The notes beneath the pieces are model-generated. The model made no database searches, was not told the DNA's origin, and saw only the letters and a program-made list of their open reading frames with translations. Source: Deinococcus hopiensis KR-140 (GTDB taxonomy: Bacteria > Deinococcota > Deinococci > Deinococcales > Deinococcaceae). From it: a stretch of 64,000 nucleotides of DNA. Numbering within the stretch: position 1 is the stretch's first letter; each line of letters begins with the position of its first letter. The position numbers were made by a program, and so were the translations under genes. The stretch is from positions 62,001 to 126,000 of the forward strand of contig NZ_FWWU01000006.1 of the NCBI RefSeq assembly GCF_900176165.1, in the 5' to 3' direction. Below are positions 18,360 to 28,027 of this stretch, one piece after another.

Positions 18360-19688
18360 TCAGTGCGTGCCAACGCATCCGGTGAACACACCGGCTTTGA
18401 CCATCTCATCCGCGATCCTGCCGGCAAAGACCCCCCAGACCCCGAGGCCCAGCGGAAAAGCGAGCAAGAACGCCAGCAGCAGCCCCACTGCAAACGGCCC
18501 GATCAAGTCACCGATCACGGCGACACGCGTGTCTCCGCCACTGGGGACTACCCCACCGCCCAGAATCATGTTCCGCGCCTTGAACACCTGAAATGCTCCG
18601 TTGATCACAACATCCCAGAACGCGATATGGAGGGTTTGGGCGCCCATACCTGGATACAGGTGCGGCAAGAAAAACGCAGAACCCATAAACAGGACCCAAA
18701 GACGCTCCCCGTGAACACGCCGGCGCGCAGGAGCGCATGCGCCCACAGGCGGGCCCGGCGGTGCTGCCGGCCCCCACAGCGTGCCCAATGAGCGTTGTAC
18801 CTGCGGAGGGCAACCCATACGAGGCAACCATGAAGATGCCCCCGAGCGACTGAACCATTTGACTGACGGCCAGCGCAGGGGTGCCCAGACGCCCCAGCAG
18901 CAGGGTGTAGAGAAAAGCCCCGCCACTCCACGAAAGCAGGGTAATGGCCAGGGGAAATGCCAGGCGCAGCAGTTCTGCCGAGAGGTTACGCCCAACAGCC
19001 GCAGACTTGGGCCAGGCCGCGGGAACGCCGCTGGACCGGACGTGGAGCAGCCACAACAGCAACCCCGCCCGAACAACCTGGGCCGTGAAGTTCGCGCCTG
19101 CCGCCCCCAGCAGACCAAGCTCTGGAACAGGCCCCCCCATCCGGTGACCAGGACATACGCGAGGACAGCATTGACGAGCACCGCGACGATGGAGATGGCC
19201 ATGGGTGTGGGCGCGTGACCAAGGGCGCGGAAGGTGGCGGTGGTGATCGCCGCGTTCATCATGAGTGGCAGGGCCAGGACCGTGAATGCAAAATAGCCGG
19301 CGCCAACGCGGGCCACTTCAGGTGGGGCGCCCAAAGCGGCGAGCAACGGCACGGCAAAGTGCGCAGCAGCCAGGCACAGCCCCAACGTCAGGACGAAAGC
19401 CAGGGTTTGAGCGACCCTTACGGTTCGCGCGACGCCCACCGGATCACCCGCACCGTGGGCACGTGAGGTGACGATGGCGCAGGCCGTCCCCACAGTGCCG
19501 AGGGTGACACCATGCCGACCAGAATGAGGCTATTGGCGAAGCCGACGCCAGCGACCGCCAGTATGCCGAGGCGGCCAACGATCAGTTGTATGGCGAGGTT
19601 CAGGACAAGTTGGAAGACCATTTCAAAACTGACGGGAACGGCGATTCTGTCGATTTGACGGTGCGTAGAAGGTAAGCTCAAAGCGTCT
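18360..19688 (-). pseudogene. MATE-family efflux transporter, broken by several frameshifts
   Basis: Pieces of one MATE protein lie in successive frames. The N-terminus is at about 19688-19500 (IDRIAVPVSFEMVFQLVLNL, VGRLGILAVAGVGFANSLIL). The next piece is at 19493-19140 (TACAIVTSRAHGAGDPVGVA, FTVLALPLMMNAAITTATFR). A middle piece at 19140-18760 is in another frame (AVGRNLSAELLRLAFPLAIT, AVSQMVQSLGGIFMVASYGL). The C-terminus at 18720-18360 is back in the earlier frame (INGAFQVFKARNMILGGGVV). At least three frameshifts are needed, so no functional transporter is expected. A TTG near 19688 is the probable old start. Confidence 0.8.
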
Positions 19689-19794
19689 CCCCACCATGGG
19701 GTCCCAACAGGTGGGGAAGGCGGGCAACGACTGGAGAGGGTGACGCGCGCCGCTTCCCTCCTGGAAGGCAGGTCTGGACGGCCGCCGATCACGC

Positions 19795-20076
19795 TCACGC
19801 AGCGGCGCAGCGAGAACGTAACGTCTGGAAGGCCCCCACCTCCCCACGGCAGATTTTTTCGATGTTCCACTTCTTGAAAGCCCTTTGAATGTGTTTCGCA
19901 ACGTGGCTAACCGTCGGCCCTTCTGAGGAGTCACCGCATGCATGGAGGGATTGGAGGCGCCGACCGCGGCGCACAGGACGAGGCGCTGATCGGTGAAAGA
20001 CCTTGATAAGGGTTTCAGAAAAATTGTGAGGTGCATGCTCTACATCCGGTTTTTCGGGCCAGGTCCATGTACCCAC
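19795..20076 (-). pseudogene. Possible N-terminal remnant of an IS transposase
   Basis: The frame contains FSETLIKVFHRSAPR and SHVAKHIQRAFKKWNIEKI, reminiscent of N-termini of DDE transposases that open with a helical DNA-binding region. No catalytic DDE region, inverted repeats or target duplication is visible, and the reading frame changes between the two segments. I do not recognise the exact family. Confidence 0.25.
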
Positions 20077-20094
20077 CCCTGAAACGTCCCTATG

Positions 20095-20235
20095 GATTCC
20101 GGCCCGTCAGCTATGAAATCACTGATCAAGTCGAGCGGCGCAAGCAGGAACAACGGCGACGGAGAGGCGTGGAATCACCGAAGTGGAGCCGCGGGGGTGG
20201 AACGGAGGATCCGGAAACCGTATTCGAGGGCGAAA
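20095..20235 (-). repeat. Dispersed repeat A, inverted copy
   Basis: On the minus strand it reads ATACGGTTTCCGGATCCTCC, then GGTGATTCCACGCCTCTCCG, then a TTGTTCCTGC block and an end resembling GGGCCGGAATCC. This is the same order of blocks as the copies at 26526 and 28028. Confidence 0.7.
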
Positions 20236-20906
20236 GCGCCGTCAGAAACCCAGGGTGGTGGAACCCGCGAACGCTGCGGAGCAGTAACGCCTGTAGGCCC
20301 CCTCGGCTCCTGGAGAAAGTGCGCAAAAGGCAGTGTGGACGGACGCTGTCACCGCCGTGCCCTGGTCGCTGTACGGGCGCTTCGGGGACGTGGGCATGAG
20401 GGCCCGTCTTAAGGGCCTGTGCGCGTGGGTGAATGTGCTTGACCGCCACTGTGGAGCTCCCAGAGGCGATCAGGGATTCGGGTCTGGTGGCAGGTGGGTT
20501 GCCGCGTCGCCACTGGATCAACCTGTTGCGGCGAAGAACGCGGTGCAGATCGCCGCAACGGGGTGTTTCGCTGGGTCCGCACAAGGGTCCTGCAGGCTGC
20601 TGCCGTCCTCGGCCTTGCTGACCGTGCGGAGGATTCCCCCTTCCTGGCGGTGAGAAGCAACTTCAGCGGATGATCTCCGTACCCAGCGGCTTGATGCTCA
20701 GGTCCGCAGGCAAGCCGGAGGGCGTGACGCTGACCACTCGGGGAATAAAGGCTGGCGCGCCCTTCCTGCCACTGGCAGGCCGTAAAATTCGTTGAGGGCG
20801 AGGAGAACGGGGGACGTGCAGAAAGGCGCGGCGCCCAGCCAGCCTCCGCGGTTGTTGCAAAGCCCCAGGCGCCGCGCGACTCCCCTCATTGTCCCCCAGG
20901 TGCACT
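20236..20906. other. Gene-poor interval with a decayed minus-strand fragment
   Basis: Between 20890 and 20663 the minus strand shows protein-like pieces in two frames (FCTSPVLLALNEFYGLPVAG, then PRVVSVTPSGLPADLSIKPL). This looks like the tail of a frameshifted gene I do not recognise. Nothing else is supported. Confidence 0.3.
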
Positions 20907-22118
20907 TCAGCGCTCCGGCCGGGTATTTACGGAAGACTGTTCGGACATACCGGGGCGGACCGGCACCCCTCCTCCGGTGGTGAAGTCGGCGCGGCGGAGC
21001 CCCAGGGCGATCAGCAGGCCCCCCAAGGCGAGGGCAGCACCGACCAGCGCAGGCGAGGTGTAGCCGTATCCTGCGGCAAGCGGCACGCCGCCCAGGAACG
21101 CTCCAAGGGCATTGGCGATATTAAAGGCGCTCTGAATCGCAGCGGACGCCAGCGTCTCGGCACCACGCGCAGTGCGGATGATCATAAGCTGCAGGGGACC
21201 CGTCAGCGCAAATGCGGTGGCCGTGAACAGAAAGACCGTGGTGACAGCCGCCGCAGGCCAGTGCGCCGTGGTGGCCAGGACCACCAGGATGCCAGCCAGG
21301 GCCACCAGGAGCAGGTAGGTGGACGTAAGGGGAGCGCGGTCCGCCAAACGCCCACCGATCAGGTTGCCAGCGACCATCCCCAGGCCTGCCACCATCAGGA
21401 TAGGCGTGACGGTCCGGGGACTAAATCCCGCCACCCTGGTCATCAGCGGCGCAACGTAGCTGAAGCAAGCGAACATCCCTGCCATGCCGATCATGACAAC
21501 GCTCAGGATCAGCCACAGTTGCAGGCTCCGAAAAGCCTGGAGTTGAGTTCGCAGGCCGCCGTGTTGATTGTTGTCCAGCGCTGGGATCCAGCGCCATACG
21601 CCCAGGGCGGCGATGACGCCGATCGCAGCAACCACTCCAAAGGTCAAGCGCCAACTGTAGTGCTGCCCCAGGTATGTACCGAACGGAACGCCAATCACGT
21701 TCGCGAAGGTCAAGCCGAGGAACATCAGGGAGATGGTCTGCGCTTCGCGGCCATGGGGAGCAAGGCGGGCGGCGACCACGGCACCGGCGCCGAAGAATGC
21801 ACCGTGCGGCAAGCCCGACAGGATGCGCGCCAGCAGCAGGGTCTCATACGTGGGGACGAGCGCAGACAGGAGGTTGCCAAGCGCAAACAGACCCATGAGC
21901 CCTGCCAGGATGGGTTTGGGGTTGAGCTTCCGAGCGAGAATGGTGAGGGTAGGCGCACCGATGACAACTCCCAATGCGTAGGCGGAGATCAGGTACCCAG
22001 CAACTGGAATGCTGACCTGCAGGGCATGCGCAATGTCGGGCAGCAGCCCCATCGCGACAAATTCCGTCATACCTATGCCGAAGGCACCGATGGCCAGGGA
22101 GAACACGGGAAGACGCAC
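20907..22118 (-). CDS. MFS transporter (DHA1/AraJ-like efflux permease)
   Basis: The protein has about 403 residues from GTG 22118. A longer frame runs upstream, but its first 28 residues are a shadow of the GNAT fragment. It opens LPVFSLAIGAFGIGMTEFVA, the usual start of small DHA1 drug or sugar efflux permeases. Twelve hydrophobic segments are visible, with the loop 2-3 signature GVVIGAPTLTILARKLNPK and a similar motif in the second half (GGRLADRAP). It sits in the inner membrane and exports small molecules by proton antiport; the substrate cannot be told. There is little ribosome-binding signal at the chosen start. Confidence 0.85.
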   Translation of the reverse strand: MRLPVFSLAIGAFGIGMTEFVAMGLLPDIAHALQVSIPVAGYLISAYALGVVIGAPTLTILARKLNPKPILAGLMGLFALGNLLSALVPTYETLLLARILSGLPHGAFFGAGAVVAARLAPHGREAQTISLMFLGLTFANVIGVPFGTYLGQHYSWRLTFGVVAAIGVIAALGVWRWIPALDNNQHGGLRTQLQAFRSLQLWLILSVVMIGMAGMFACFSYVAPLMTRVAGFSPRTVTPILMVAGLGMVAGNLIGGRLADRAPLTSTYLLLVALAGILVVLATTAHWPAAAVTTVFLFTATAFALTGPLQLMIIRTARGAETLASAAIQSAFNIANALGAFLGGVPLAAGYGYTSPALVGAALALGGLLIALGLRRADFTTGGGVPVRPGMSEQSSVNTRPER

Positions 22119-22126
22119 ACACCATT

Positions 22127-22285
22127 CTACGTGTGGCGTGCGGCGGCGAAACGGCCAAGCTTGTCGTACCCGCCGAGCACCGCCTCCACGTCTGCCGCCG
22201 CGCACACGCTCTCGTCAGTATCACGCCAGGCTGCGCGGCAAACTCGGGCGAGCCCCTCCACGTCAGTCAGGGTTGCTGGCCGCAC
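22127..22285 (-). pseudogene. N-terminal fragment of a GNAT acetyltransferase
   Basis: The frame reads VRPATLTDVEGLARVCRAAW and DVEAVLGGYDKL, the first strand and helices of a GNAT fold. It stops after about 53 codons, just upstream of the MFS start. The acetyl-CoA binding motif is absent, so the rest of the gene was deleted, probably when the MFS gene came next to it. Confidence 0.6.
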
Positions 22286-22353
22286 CGTGACGGCTAAAGA
22301 GGGAGCGGTCAAGATGCACCTCACCGTGGACCTCAGACATTCCAAAGCCTGAA

Positions 22354-22686
22354 TCATGCTCTCCGGGCTGCACTCTGGTCCAAATGCCCTTGGGCGAAAG
22401 AGAAGGCGACCCGGAGGCCGCCTTTGTTGAGCATCATGGCCCGCTGTGCAGTCGCCCTCACGGTAAACACCTGCGGCCCCACCGCCTGGGCCTGCTGGAT
22501 CATCCCCGCGCCGCAGAGCGTCGAGCAGCAGCACCCGCTGGCGGGACTGCAAGGGCGCTGCCCCGCGCCCTTCCGGGCAGCTTCCACGTCCACCGTGCGG
22601 TCGACACGCGGTGAATTGATCCAGGCTGCCAGGACAGCGGCAAGCGCGCCCCCGGGGATCAGCAGGCGCCGTCTGTGCGAAGTTGG
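22354..22686 (-). CDS. Hypothetical small protein, start uncertain
   Basis: The minus-strand frame immediately after the membrane protein gene encodes RRRLLIPGGALAAVLAAWIN (a possible membrane or signal segment), then a Cys-rich stretch (CSPASGCCCSTLCGAG), and ends with QQAQAVGPQVFTVRATAQRA and QGHLDQSAARRA. There is no ATG or good ribosome site near the beginning; ATG 22593 gives only the second half. It may be a decayed lipoprotein-like gene. The family is not recognised. Confidence 0.3.
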   Translation of the reverse strand, partial: PTSHRRRLLIPGGALAAVLAAWINSPRVDRTVDVEAARKGAGQRPCSPASGCCCSTLCGAGMIQQAQAVGPQVFTVRATAQRAMMLNKGGLRVAFSFAQGHLDQSAARRA

Positions 22687-22701
22687 TCCACGCCAGGCTG
22701 A

Positions 22702-23367
22702 TCACCTCAGGATGTTCACGGCGCGGCTGGCCACCAGGACCAGGGTCAGCAGCGAGGTCAGGGCCTGGAAGGCCATCAGCCCCTTGGCGCGCCGGGTAAG
22801 CGGGAGGGTGTCGGTAGGACTGAAGGCGGCAGCGTTGGTGCAGGCCACGAAGAGATAGTCCACGTACTCAGGCCGCCACTCCTGCGGGGCGAGGCCCGGC
22901 GTGCCCTGCTGCGGAAAGAGGAAGTCCGGGAAGGCCCCCGGCAGACTGCGGCTGAGGGCGCCGCCCCGGTCGAGTTCCCAGTACCACAGCGAGAAGACCA
23001 GCACGTTCGTGACCCAGAGGTTGAGCGCGTCGGCGAGCAGGGCGGCGCCAGTCGCGCCGCTGCCCTGCAGCAGCCCCCGCACCAGCAGACCCAGCGAGGT
23101 GAGGTTGGCGAGGTGCAGCAGCCCGGTCAGGGCCAGCGAGAGGGGCCTGGTAAGCTGCGTCAGGCGCGGGTGCAGGTGACCATACCGGCGCAGGTGCTCG
23201 CGTTGCCGGACGCGCAACGCACTCAGGGGCAGCAGCAGCAGGACCTCCAGCGCCGGGAGCAACCAGTTCGGCCCTGGGGTAAGGTGCTCGCCCAGCAGCA
23301 GGTTCAGCGCCAGGACCCCCAGGATGGCAAGTCGAGCGGGCCACAGCGACTCAGGGGCGGCGCTCAC
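22702..23367 (-). CDS. Integral membrane protein of unknown function
   Basis: The chosen start is GTG 23367, with AAGG upstream; the frame stays open to 23712, but that extension is Arg/Pro-rich and unlike protein. About 221 residues contain five or six hydrophobic helices (LAILGVLALNLLLGE, WLLPALEVLLLLPLS, LADALNLWVTNVLVFSLWYW). A conserved-looking end region EYVDYLFVACTNAAAFSPTD precedes MAFQALTSLLTLVLVASRAV. That last part resembles the DUF1345 type of bacterial membrane proteins, where an acidic/aromatic stretch precedes the final helix. The role is unknown. Confidence 0.65.
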   Translation of the reverse strand: MSAAPESLWPARLAILGVLALNLLLGEHLTPGPNWLLPALEVLLLLPLSALRVRQREHLRRYGHLHPRLTQLTRPLSLALTGLLHLANLTSLGLLVRGLLQGSGATGAALLADALNLWVTNVLVFSLWYWELDRGGALSRSLPGAFPDFLFPQQGTPGLAPQEWRPEYVDYLFVACTNAAAFSPTDTLPLTRRAKGLMAFQALTSLLTLVLVASRAVNILR

Positions 23368-23799
23368 ACCCGGCCCCGCACCTTCGCCCGGGCCGACCGG
23401 CCGCGTCAGCCCCACCACCCGTCCCAGACCAAGGCGCGGAGCGCCGCCAGGCCCAGCAGGTCCATTTCGGCGCGCCGCACCGAACCAAATGTCGTCATGC
23501 CCTACCCTAACCTTGAGGAGGTGGTCTTGCGCTGATGCCCGTCCACAACGCGCTCCGTGAAGCGCGGTCGGCCCACAAACGTGCAGGATCATCCACACCC
23601 GCGGGGCACCTCGGCTGAGCTGCCGGTCCGCCATGACTGCCGGGTGAGGCGCCGAAGGAAGGACGTGGAGCGTAGGAGGCGGGGGAAGCCTCTTGGCGGG
23701 CCTCCTCGGCACCGTGATGGCGAAGGAAGGAAATTCCCCGGTTTATGAGAATTCCGGCCAAGCAGTTGGTTCACAGTGGACCTCCCGGGCGCACGTGCA

Positions 23800-23850
23800 G
23801 CGCTGCGCAGCAGAGGGGACGGTACGGATGGTCCGGAAACGGAGTCGGCC
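23800..23850 (-). repeat. Dispersed repeat A, partial inverted copy
   Basis: In minus-strand sense it shows GTTTCCGGACCATCCG and CCCCTCTGCTGCGCAGCG, matching the first 50 bp of the copy at 26526. It lies just upstream of the sigma factor gene, where the frame is open but not protein-like. Confidence 0.55.
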
Positions 23851-23929
23851 CTGCCGCCTCCACGCCTCCCTCTTGGCTTCTCATTTATCCCCAAGCCCCC
23901 ACACCCTTCAGCCCGTCACCATAAAGAGG

Positions 23930-25087
23930 ATGACCGCCTCATCCCGCACCCGCAAACGCGCCCCCACGCCAGAAGCACCGCCCGAATCCCAACCCGACCC
24001 ACAAGTCGCCCTCCCGGACGCGTCACCCCCCCTCCCCGAAGAACCTGATCTCCAGGACCTCCTCGAAGAAGAAGAACTCCTCCCCGAGGAGGACCTCGAC
24101 GAGGAACCGCCCGAAACGGAAGACGACCCTCCCCTCCTGCTCGAACTCACCGACGTCCCCCTCGCCGTCAGCATGGACCCCATGCGGCAGTACCTCCACG
24201 AGATCGGCCGCATTCCCCTCCTCACCCACACCGAGGAGATCGAGCTCGCCCGCCGAATGGAAGTGGGGGAAGAAGCCCGCCTCAGCCTGGAGGCAGAGCC
24301 TGACCTGGACGGCCGAGCGCGGCGGTCCCTCACCCGCGTCATTGAGGACGGCCAGGCGGCCAAAGAGCAGTTGATCCAGGCCAACCTCCGCCTCGTCGTC
24401 AGCATCGCCAAGAAGTACAGCAACCGCGGCATGAACCTCCTTGATCTCATTCAGGAGGGAAACGGCGGCCTGATCCGCGCTGCAGAGAAATTCGAGTACC
24501 GCAAGGGCTTCAAGTTCTCCACCTACGCCACCTGGTGGATCCGCCAGGCCGTCAGCCGGGCGATGGCGGACCAAGCGCGCAACATCCGCATCCCCGTGCA
24601 CATGGTGGAGACCATGAATAAGCTCTCCCGCACCGCCCGCACCCTGGGCCAGGAGTTGGGACGGGAGGCCAGCCCGGAGGAGATCGCCGAAGCGATGGGC
24701 CCCGGCTGGGACCCAGCCCGGGTCAAGGAAGTGCGCTCCCTCACGCAGGACACCATCAGCCTCGACCTCCCCATAGGCGAGGACGGCGACAGCATGTACG
24801 GCGACTTCATCCCGGACGAGACGCGCGACTCTCCCCTCTCGCAAGTCACCACCGTCTTGATGTCCGAAGAGATCGACCGCATGCTCGGGATGCTCGATCC
24901 TCGGGAAGCCCAGGTCCTGCGGATGCGCAAAGGCCTCGTGGATGGGCGGGAGCACACCCTGGAGGAAGTCGGGCAACACTTCAAGGTCACCCGGGAACGC
25001 ATCCGGCAGATCGAGAACAAGGCCCTGCGCAAACTCAAGTACAACCAGGGACGCCGCAGCACCCTCCGGGAATACCTGGAGGACTGA
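23930..25087 (+). CDS. RpoD-family RNA polymerase sigma factor (group 1/2 paralogue)
   Basis: From ATG 23930 the protein has 385 residues; AAAGAGG abuts the start, so another start is possible. The first 75 residues are low-complexity Pro and acidic ([20 protein letters not shown]). Region 1.2 begins [17 protein letters not shown] near residue 81. Region 2 has [20 protein letters not shown] and [20 protein letters not shown]. Region 3 reads [16 protein letters not shown]. Region 4 ends with the helix-turn-helix [19 protein letters not shown], so -35 recognition should be close to the housekeeping type. The usual QEGN-x-GL core reads [10 protein letters not shown]. It is shorter than housekeeping SigA proteins and sits among repeats, so it is probably an extra or alternative sigma factor. 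Confidence 0.9.
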   Translation: MTASSRTRKRAPTPEAPPESQPDPQVALPDASPPLPEEPDLQDLLEEEELLPEEDLDEEPPETEDDPPLLLELTDVPLAVSMDPMRQYLHEIGRIPLLTHTEEIELARRMEVGEEARLSLEAEPDLDGRARRSLTRVIEDGQAAKEQLIQANLRLVVSIAKKYSNRGMNLLDLIQEGNGGLIRAAEKFEYRKGFKFSTYATWWIRQAVSRAMADQARNIRIPVHMVETMNKLSRTARTLGQELGREASPEEIAEAMGPGWDPARVKEVRSLTQDTISLDLPIGEDGDSMYGDFIPDETRDSPLSQVTTVLMSEEIDRMLGMLDPREAQVLRMRKGLVDGREHTLEEVGQHFKVTRERIRQIENKALRKLKYNQGRRSTLREYLED

Positions 25088-25297
25088 TCAGGATTCGGGT
25101 GAATCGGTTCTTTCACCTCTGATGAGCGTCAGGGCGCCCCGCAGGGGTTGGATGACACCGCCGTGGGGAGGTGGGGAAAGGGAGGAGATCGCCCGTACCC
25201 GCTCCACCCACCCCAGAACCGTCCCAAGTTTCCGCGTGGCCCTCGGGCGGTCAGGCAGGTCGCCGGGCCACCAGACACGCGCCTCGCGGAGGCAGCG

Positions 25298-26248
25298 TCA
25301 TTCCTCGACCTCCAGCGGGCCACGTTGACGCACGTCACCGACCAGGGCGGCGTCCTGCCCGGCCGCGGTGCGCGCTTCCAACGCCCGCACCACGGCGATC
25401 ATGTCCTCACGCGACGCACCCAGGGCGACGGTCTCGCCGAGCAACGCGCGCGTCAGGGCGATCAGTGGAGCAGCCGTTCCTGAGTTGCTTGCCGCCGCGC
25501 TGATCATGCTGGCGCTCTTGAACGCGTCGCTCATCGCGGCCTGCACCGAGAAATCACGCGCTGCGAGCTTCGCGACCTTGACGCGCGAAACGCTGCTGGC
25601 CATCGGCCCTGCATTCAGGACCGCCTGAAACTGCCGCAAGTCCAACCCCTGACGCTGCGCGAAGTGCGCGGCCTCCGCCAGACCCGCCAACATGACGTTG
25701 AGGTACAGGTTCACGGCGAACTTCATCTGCAGCGCGTGGCCCACAGGACCGCAGTACACCGTCTCGCAGCAGACCGGCCGAAGCAGCGGGCGAACGGCTT
25801 CCACCACCGTCTGGTCGCCGGCCAGCATCCCGACCAGGGCACCCTGCTCCGCTGGAACGCGCGAACCGGAGACCGGCGCTTCCACATACTTCCCGCCATG
25901 CGCTTGAATGTCAGCGGCCAGAGCGCGGGAATACTCCGGCGTGGTGGAGCTGGTCACGATCAGGGTCCGGCCGGCCACCAGCTGAGGAAAATCGGAGGTT
26001 CCCCGGCCGAGCACGGCATCGGTGGCCGCTTCATCAACGAGCATCAGGATGACCGAATGGGTGCGTGAGAAGACTTCAGTGGGGGTGGCCGCCACCTCAG
26101 CGCCTGCGGCCTGCAGCGGCATGCACCGTTCAGGGCTGCGGTTCCACACCACCAGCGGTGTACCGGCGCGAACGAGGTTGAGGGCCATGGGTTGTCCCAT
26201 CACGCCCAGACCGAGAAAGCCGGTGGCAGAAACGGAGGTGTCTGTCAT
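25298..26248 (-). CDS. NAD(P)-dependent oxidoreductase, 3-hydroxyisobutyrate dehydrogenase family
   Basis: The 316-residue protein starts at ATG 26248. Residues 9-24 (GFLGLGVMGQPMALNL) are the Rossmann nucleotide loop, and WNRSPERC follows at the end of strand 2. The substrate loop APVSGSRVPAEQGALVGMLA and the catalytic lysine region LQMKFAVNLYLNVM are present, as is the helical C-terminal half. Family members oxidise beta-hydroxy acids or reduce succinic semialdehyde/glyoxylate; the substrate cannot be told here. It stands alone, convergent with the sigma factor gene. Confidence 0.9.
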   Translation of the reverse strand: MTDTSVSATGFLGLGVMGQPMALNLVRAGTPLVVWNRSPERCMPLQAAGAEVAATPTEVFSRTHSVILMLVDEAATDAVLGRGTSDFPQLVAGRTLIVTSSTTPEYSRALAADIQAHGGKYVEAPVSGSRVPAEQGALVGMLAGDQTVVEAVRPLLRPVCCETVYCGPVGHALQMKFAVNLYLNVMLAGLAEAAHFAQRQGLDLRQFQAVLNAGPMASSVSRVKVAKLAARDFSVQAAMSDAFKSASMISAAASNSGTAAPLIALTRALLGETVALGASREDMIAVVRALEARTAAGQDAALVGDVRQRGPLEVEE

Positions 26249-26525
26249 CCTAGGAGTATTCAAGGCAGGTGGCGCAATATACCGGATGTCAGCACACCGA
26301 GAACGGCGGGAGGACGATCCCTCCAGAACCACCGGGGAGGTGCTGGGGGCCGTCCACCGCAACGGTGATGCTCCCGTCACCAGGAGCCGCAAGCCCCGCA
26401 GGACGCTTTTTGCCGCGCCCACGCCGAGCTTGACGGTCGTGGCACCACGCGCGTGAGGGCCGCTACCTGCGCGCCGAGTATGCCTCTGCTGGCGGTGTTC
26501 AGGCCGGCGTCGACACCGAGCGTGG

Positions 26526-26690
26526 GTTGATACGGTTTCCGGATTATCGCGGAGCATCCCCTCTGCTGCGCAGCGTTGCAAATCCGCTCCGCTCTGGTGA
26601 CTCCACGCCTCTCCGTCACCGTTTTTCCTGCTCGCCCCGCTCGGGCCTATCCGTTACTTCATCACCGATGAGCCGGAATCTGTATGGGTC
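26526..26690 (+). repeat. Dispersed repeat A, near full-length copy
   Basis: The copy starts GATACGGTTTCCGGATTATC and includes GACTCCACGCCTCTCCGTCA and CCGTTTTTCCTGCTCG. It ends CATCACCGATGAGCCGGAATC before TGTATG, written here without joining. The ends are loosely inverted (CGG-TCATCCG against CGGATGA-CCGG), so the element can fold on itself. It is non-coding. Confidence 0.75.
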
Positions 26691-26871
26691 ACGCACCACC
26701 GCCTCCAGGAAAAGAAAAAAACCGCCCTTGCGTTTGGGGTTCGTCGCTGCTCCGCACCCGGCGCCCTCCCCCGGCTGGCCCTCCACTGGCCACCCGCGTG
26801 AATTGGACGTCACCAAACGGCGCCCCGCCGCCTCCCCTTCCGGAACAGGATGGGCCAGGCGACCGCTGGCT

Positions 26872-26900
26872 GTTAATCCGACTTTACAAGTCGGATTAAC
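26872..26900. promoter_or_regulatory. 29-nt palindrome upstream of the iron-type binding protein
   Basis: GTTAATCCGACTT, TAC, AAGTCGGATTAAC: a perfect 13-bp inverted repeat with a 3-nt centre, 63 bp before the start of the ABC binding protein gene. There is no T-run after it, so an operator for a metal-responsive or other dimeric repressor is more likely than a terminator. Confidence 0.55.
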
Positions 26901-26963
26901 GTCTGCCAGAATCACGGCGCCGCTGAACGGTGGCCACAGCCCCTTCAGACAACGAGGAGTTTT

Positions 26964-27899
26964 ATGCAGACAAGAGTGTGGTATCCGGCCTTCCTTCTGT
27001 GCGGTCTCACGCAGGCTGCAGCCACCACGTACCCAGTGACGCTCACCCACGCTGCTGGAACCACCACCGTGCAGAAACGACCCCTGCGGGTCGTCGCGCT
27101 TGGGCCCCACGCCCTGGACCTGCTGTTGTCACTTGGAGTGCAACCCGTTGGCTACGGCGAGGCATCAACGTACATCAAGACGCCCGCCTTCGGCTCTCCC
27201 ATACGTGACATCAAGTACCTGGGCAGCCGCGTGACTTCCAGCCCAGTGAATGTAGGTGACCGCTTTAGCCCAAGTATGGAAATCTTAACGACCCTGAAAC
27301 CCGACCTGATTATTGGCGAGAATTATGCGCTTCCTGTCTACAACCAGCTGAGCCGTATTGCGCCAACACTCCTTTTCAAAGGCACAGACAGGAACGAGTG
27401 GCAAAAAACGCTCCCGATTATTGCCAAAGCACTCGACAGGGAAAAAGCGTATGACAATGCACTTGACAAATACAACAAGAGCGTACAAAGCGCAAAATCT
27501 CAGCTGTCAAGCATTATAAAAAATAAGAGAGTGCTCGTTCTTTGGACCGGAGGTGGCCCTGAAAAGAATACATTTACCATCAGCGACAGCAACGACTGGA
27601 CAGGAGGACTTTTAAAAGACCTGGGGTTCAACGTCATAGACGGTGATAAAAGAGATGCCGCGGTGAGCATTGAGGGCTTGGCTGCCATAGATCCCGATGC
27701 GGTGATTGTCCTCGCGTCCGGCACCAACACGCCAACACGCGCAAAAGCCGACTGGAATTCCAGCCCACTCACAAGCGGACTCAGGGCAAGCAAGGCAAAG
27801 CAGGTCTACTATTTTGACTATCACTTGTTCAGGCGAATTCGCGGTCCCATCGCCGCGCAGCTGATTGAGCGCCTCCTGGTGAAAGAGATAACAAAATGA
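26964..27899 (+). CDS. ABC transporter substrate-binding protein, iron-siderophore/cobalamin type
   Basis: The 311-residue protein starts at ATG 26964 with GAGGAG four bases upstream. The signal peptide is MQTRVWYPAFLLCGLTQAAA. The mature protein has the two-lobe Peripla_BP_2 pattern: KRPLRVVALGPHALDLLLSL, MEILTTLKPDLIIGEN, a connecting helix, GGLLKDLGFNVID and AAIDPDAVIVLASG. It should bind an iron complex (or a related ligand) outside the membrane and pass it to an ABC importer. No permease or ATPase gene is next to it, so it is an orphan here. The middle of the gene is clearly AT-richer than its neighbours, suggesting transfer. Confidence 0.88.
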   Translation: MQTRVWYPAFLLCGLTQAAATTYPVTLTHAAGTTTVQKRPLRVVALGPHALDLLLSLGVQPVGYGEASTYIKTPAFGSPIRDIKYLGSRVTSSPVNVGDRFSPSMEILTTLKPDLIIGENYALPVYNQLSRIAPTLLFKGTDRNEWQKTLPIIAKALDREKAYDNALDKYNKSVQSAKSQLSSIIKNKRVLVLWTGGGPEKNTFTISDSNDWTGGLLKDLGFNVIDGDKRDAAVSIEGLAAIDPDAVIVLASGTNTPTRAKADWNSSPLTSGLRASKAKQVYYFDYHLFRRIRGPIAAQLIERLLVKEITK

Positions 27900-28027
27900 C
27901 AGGAAGCGGCCCAGGCCAGCCCCACAGCTGAAGAGCTCGGCCGGAGGCCACCAGGACAGCAGCTCAGCACGGTTGAATTCTTCGTGCTGAGCTGCTGCCG
28001 AGGTTTTCGAGCTTCGCCTTGATGGGG

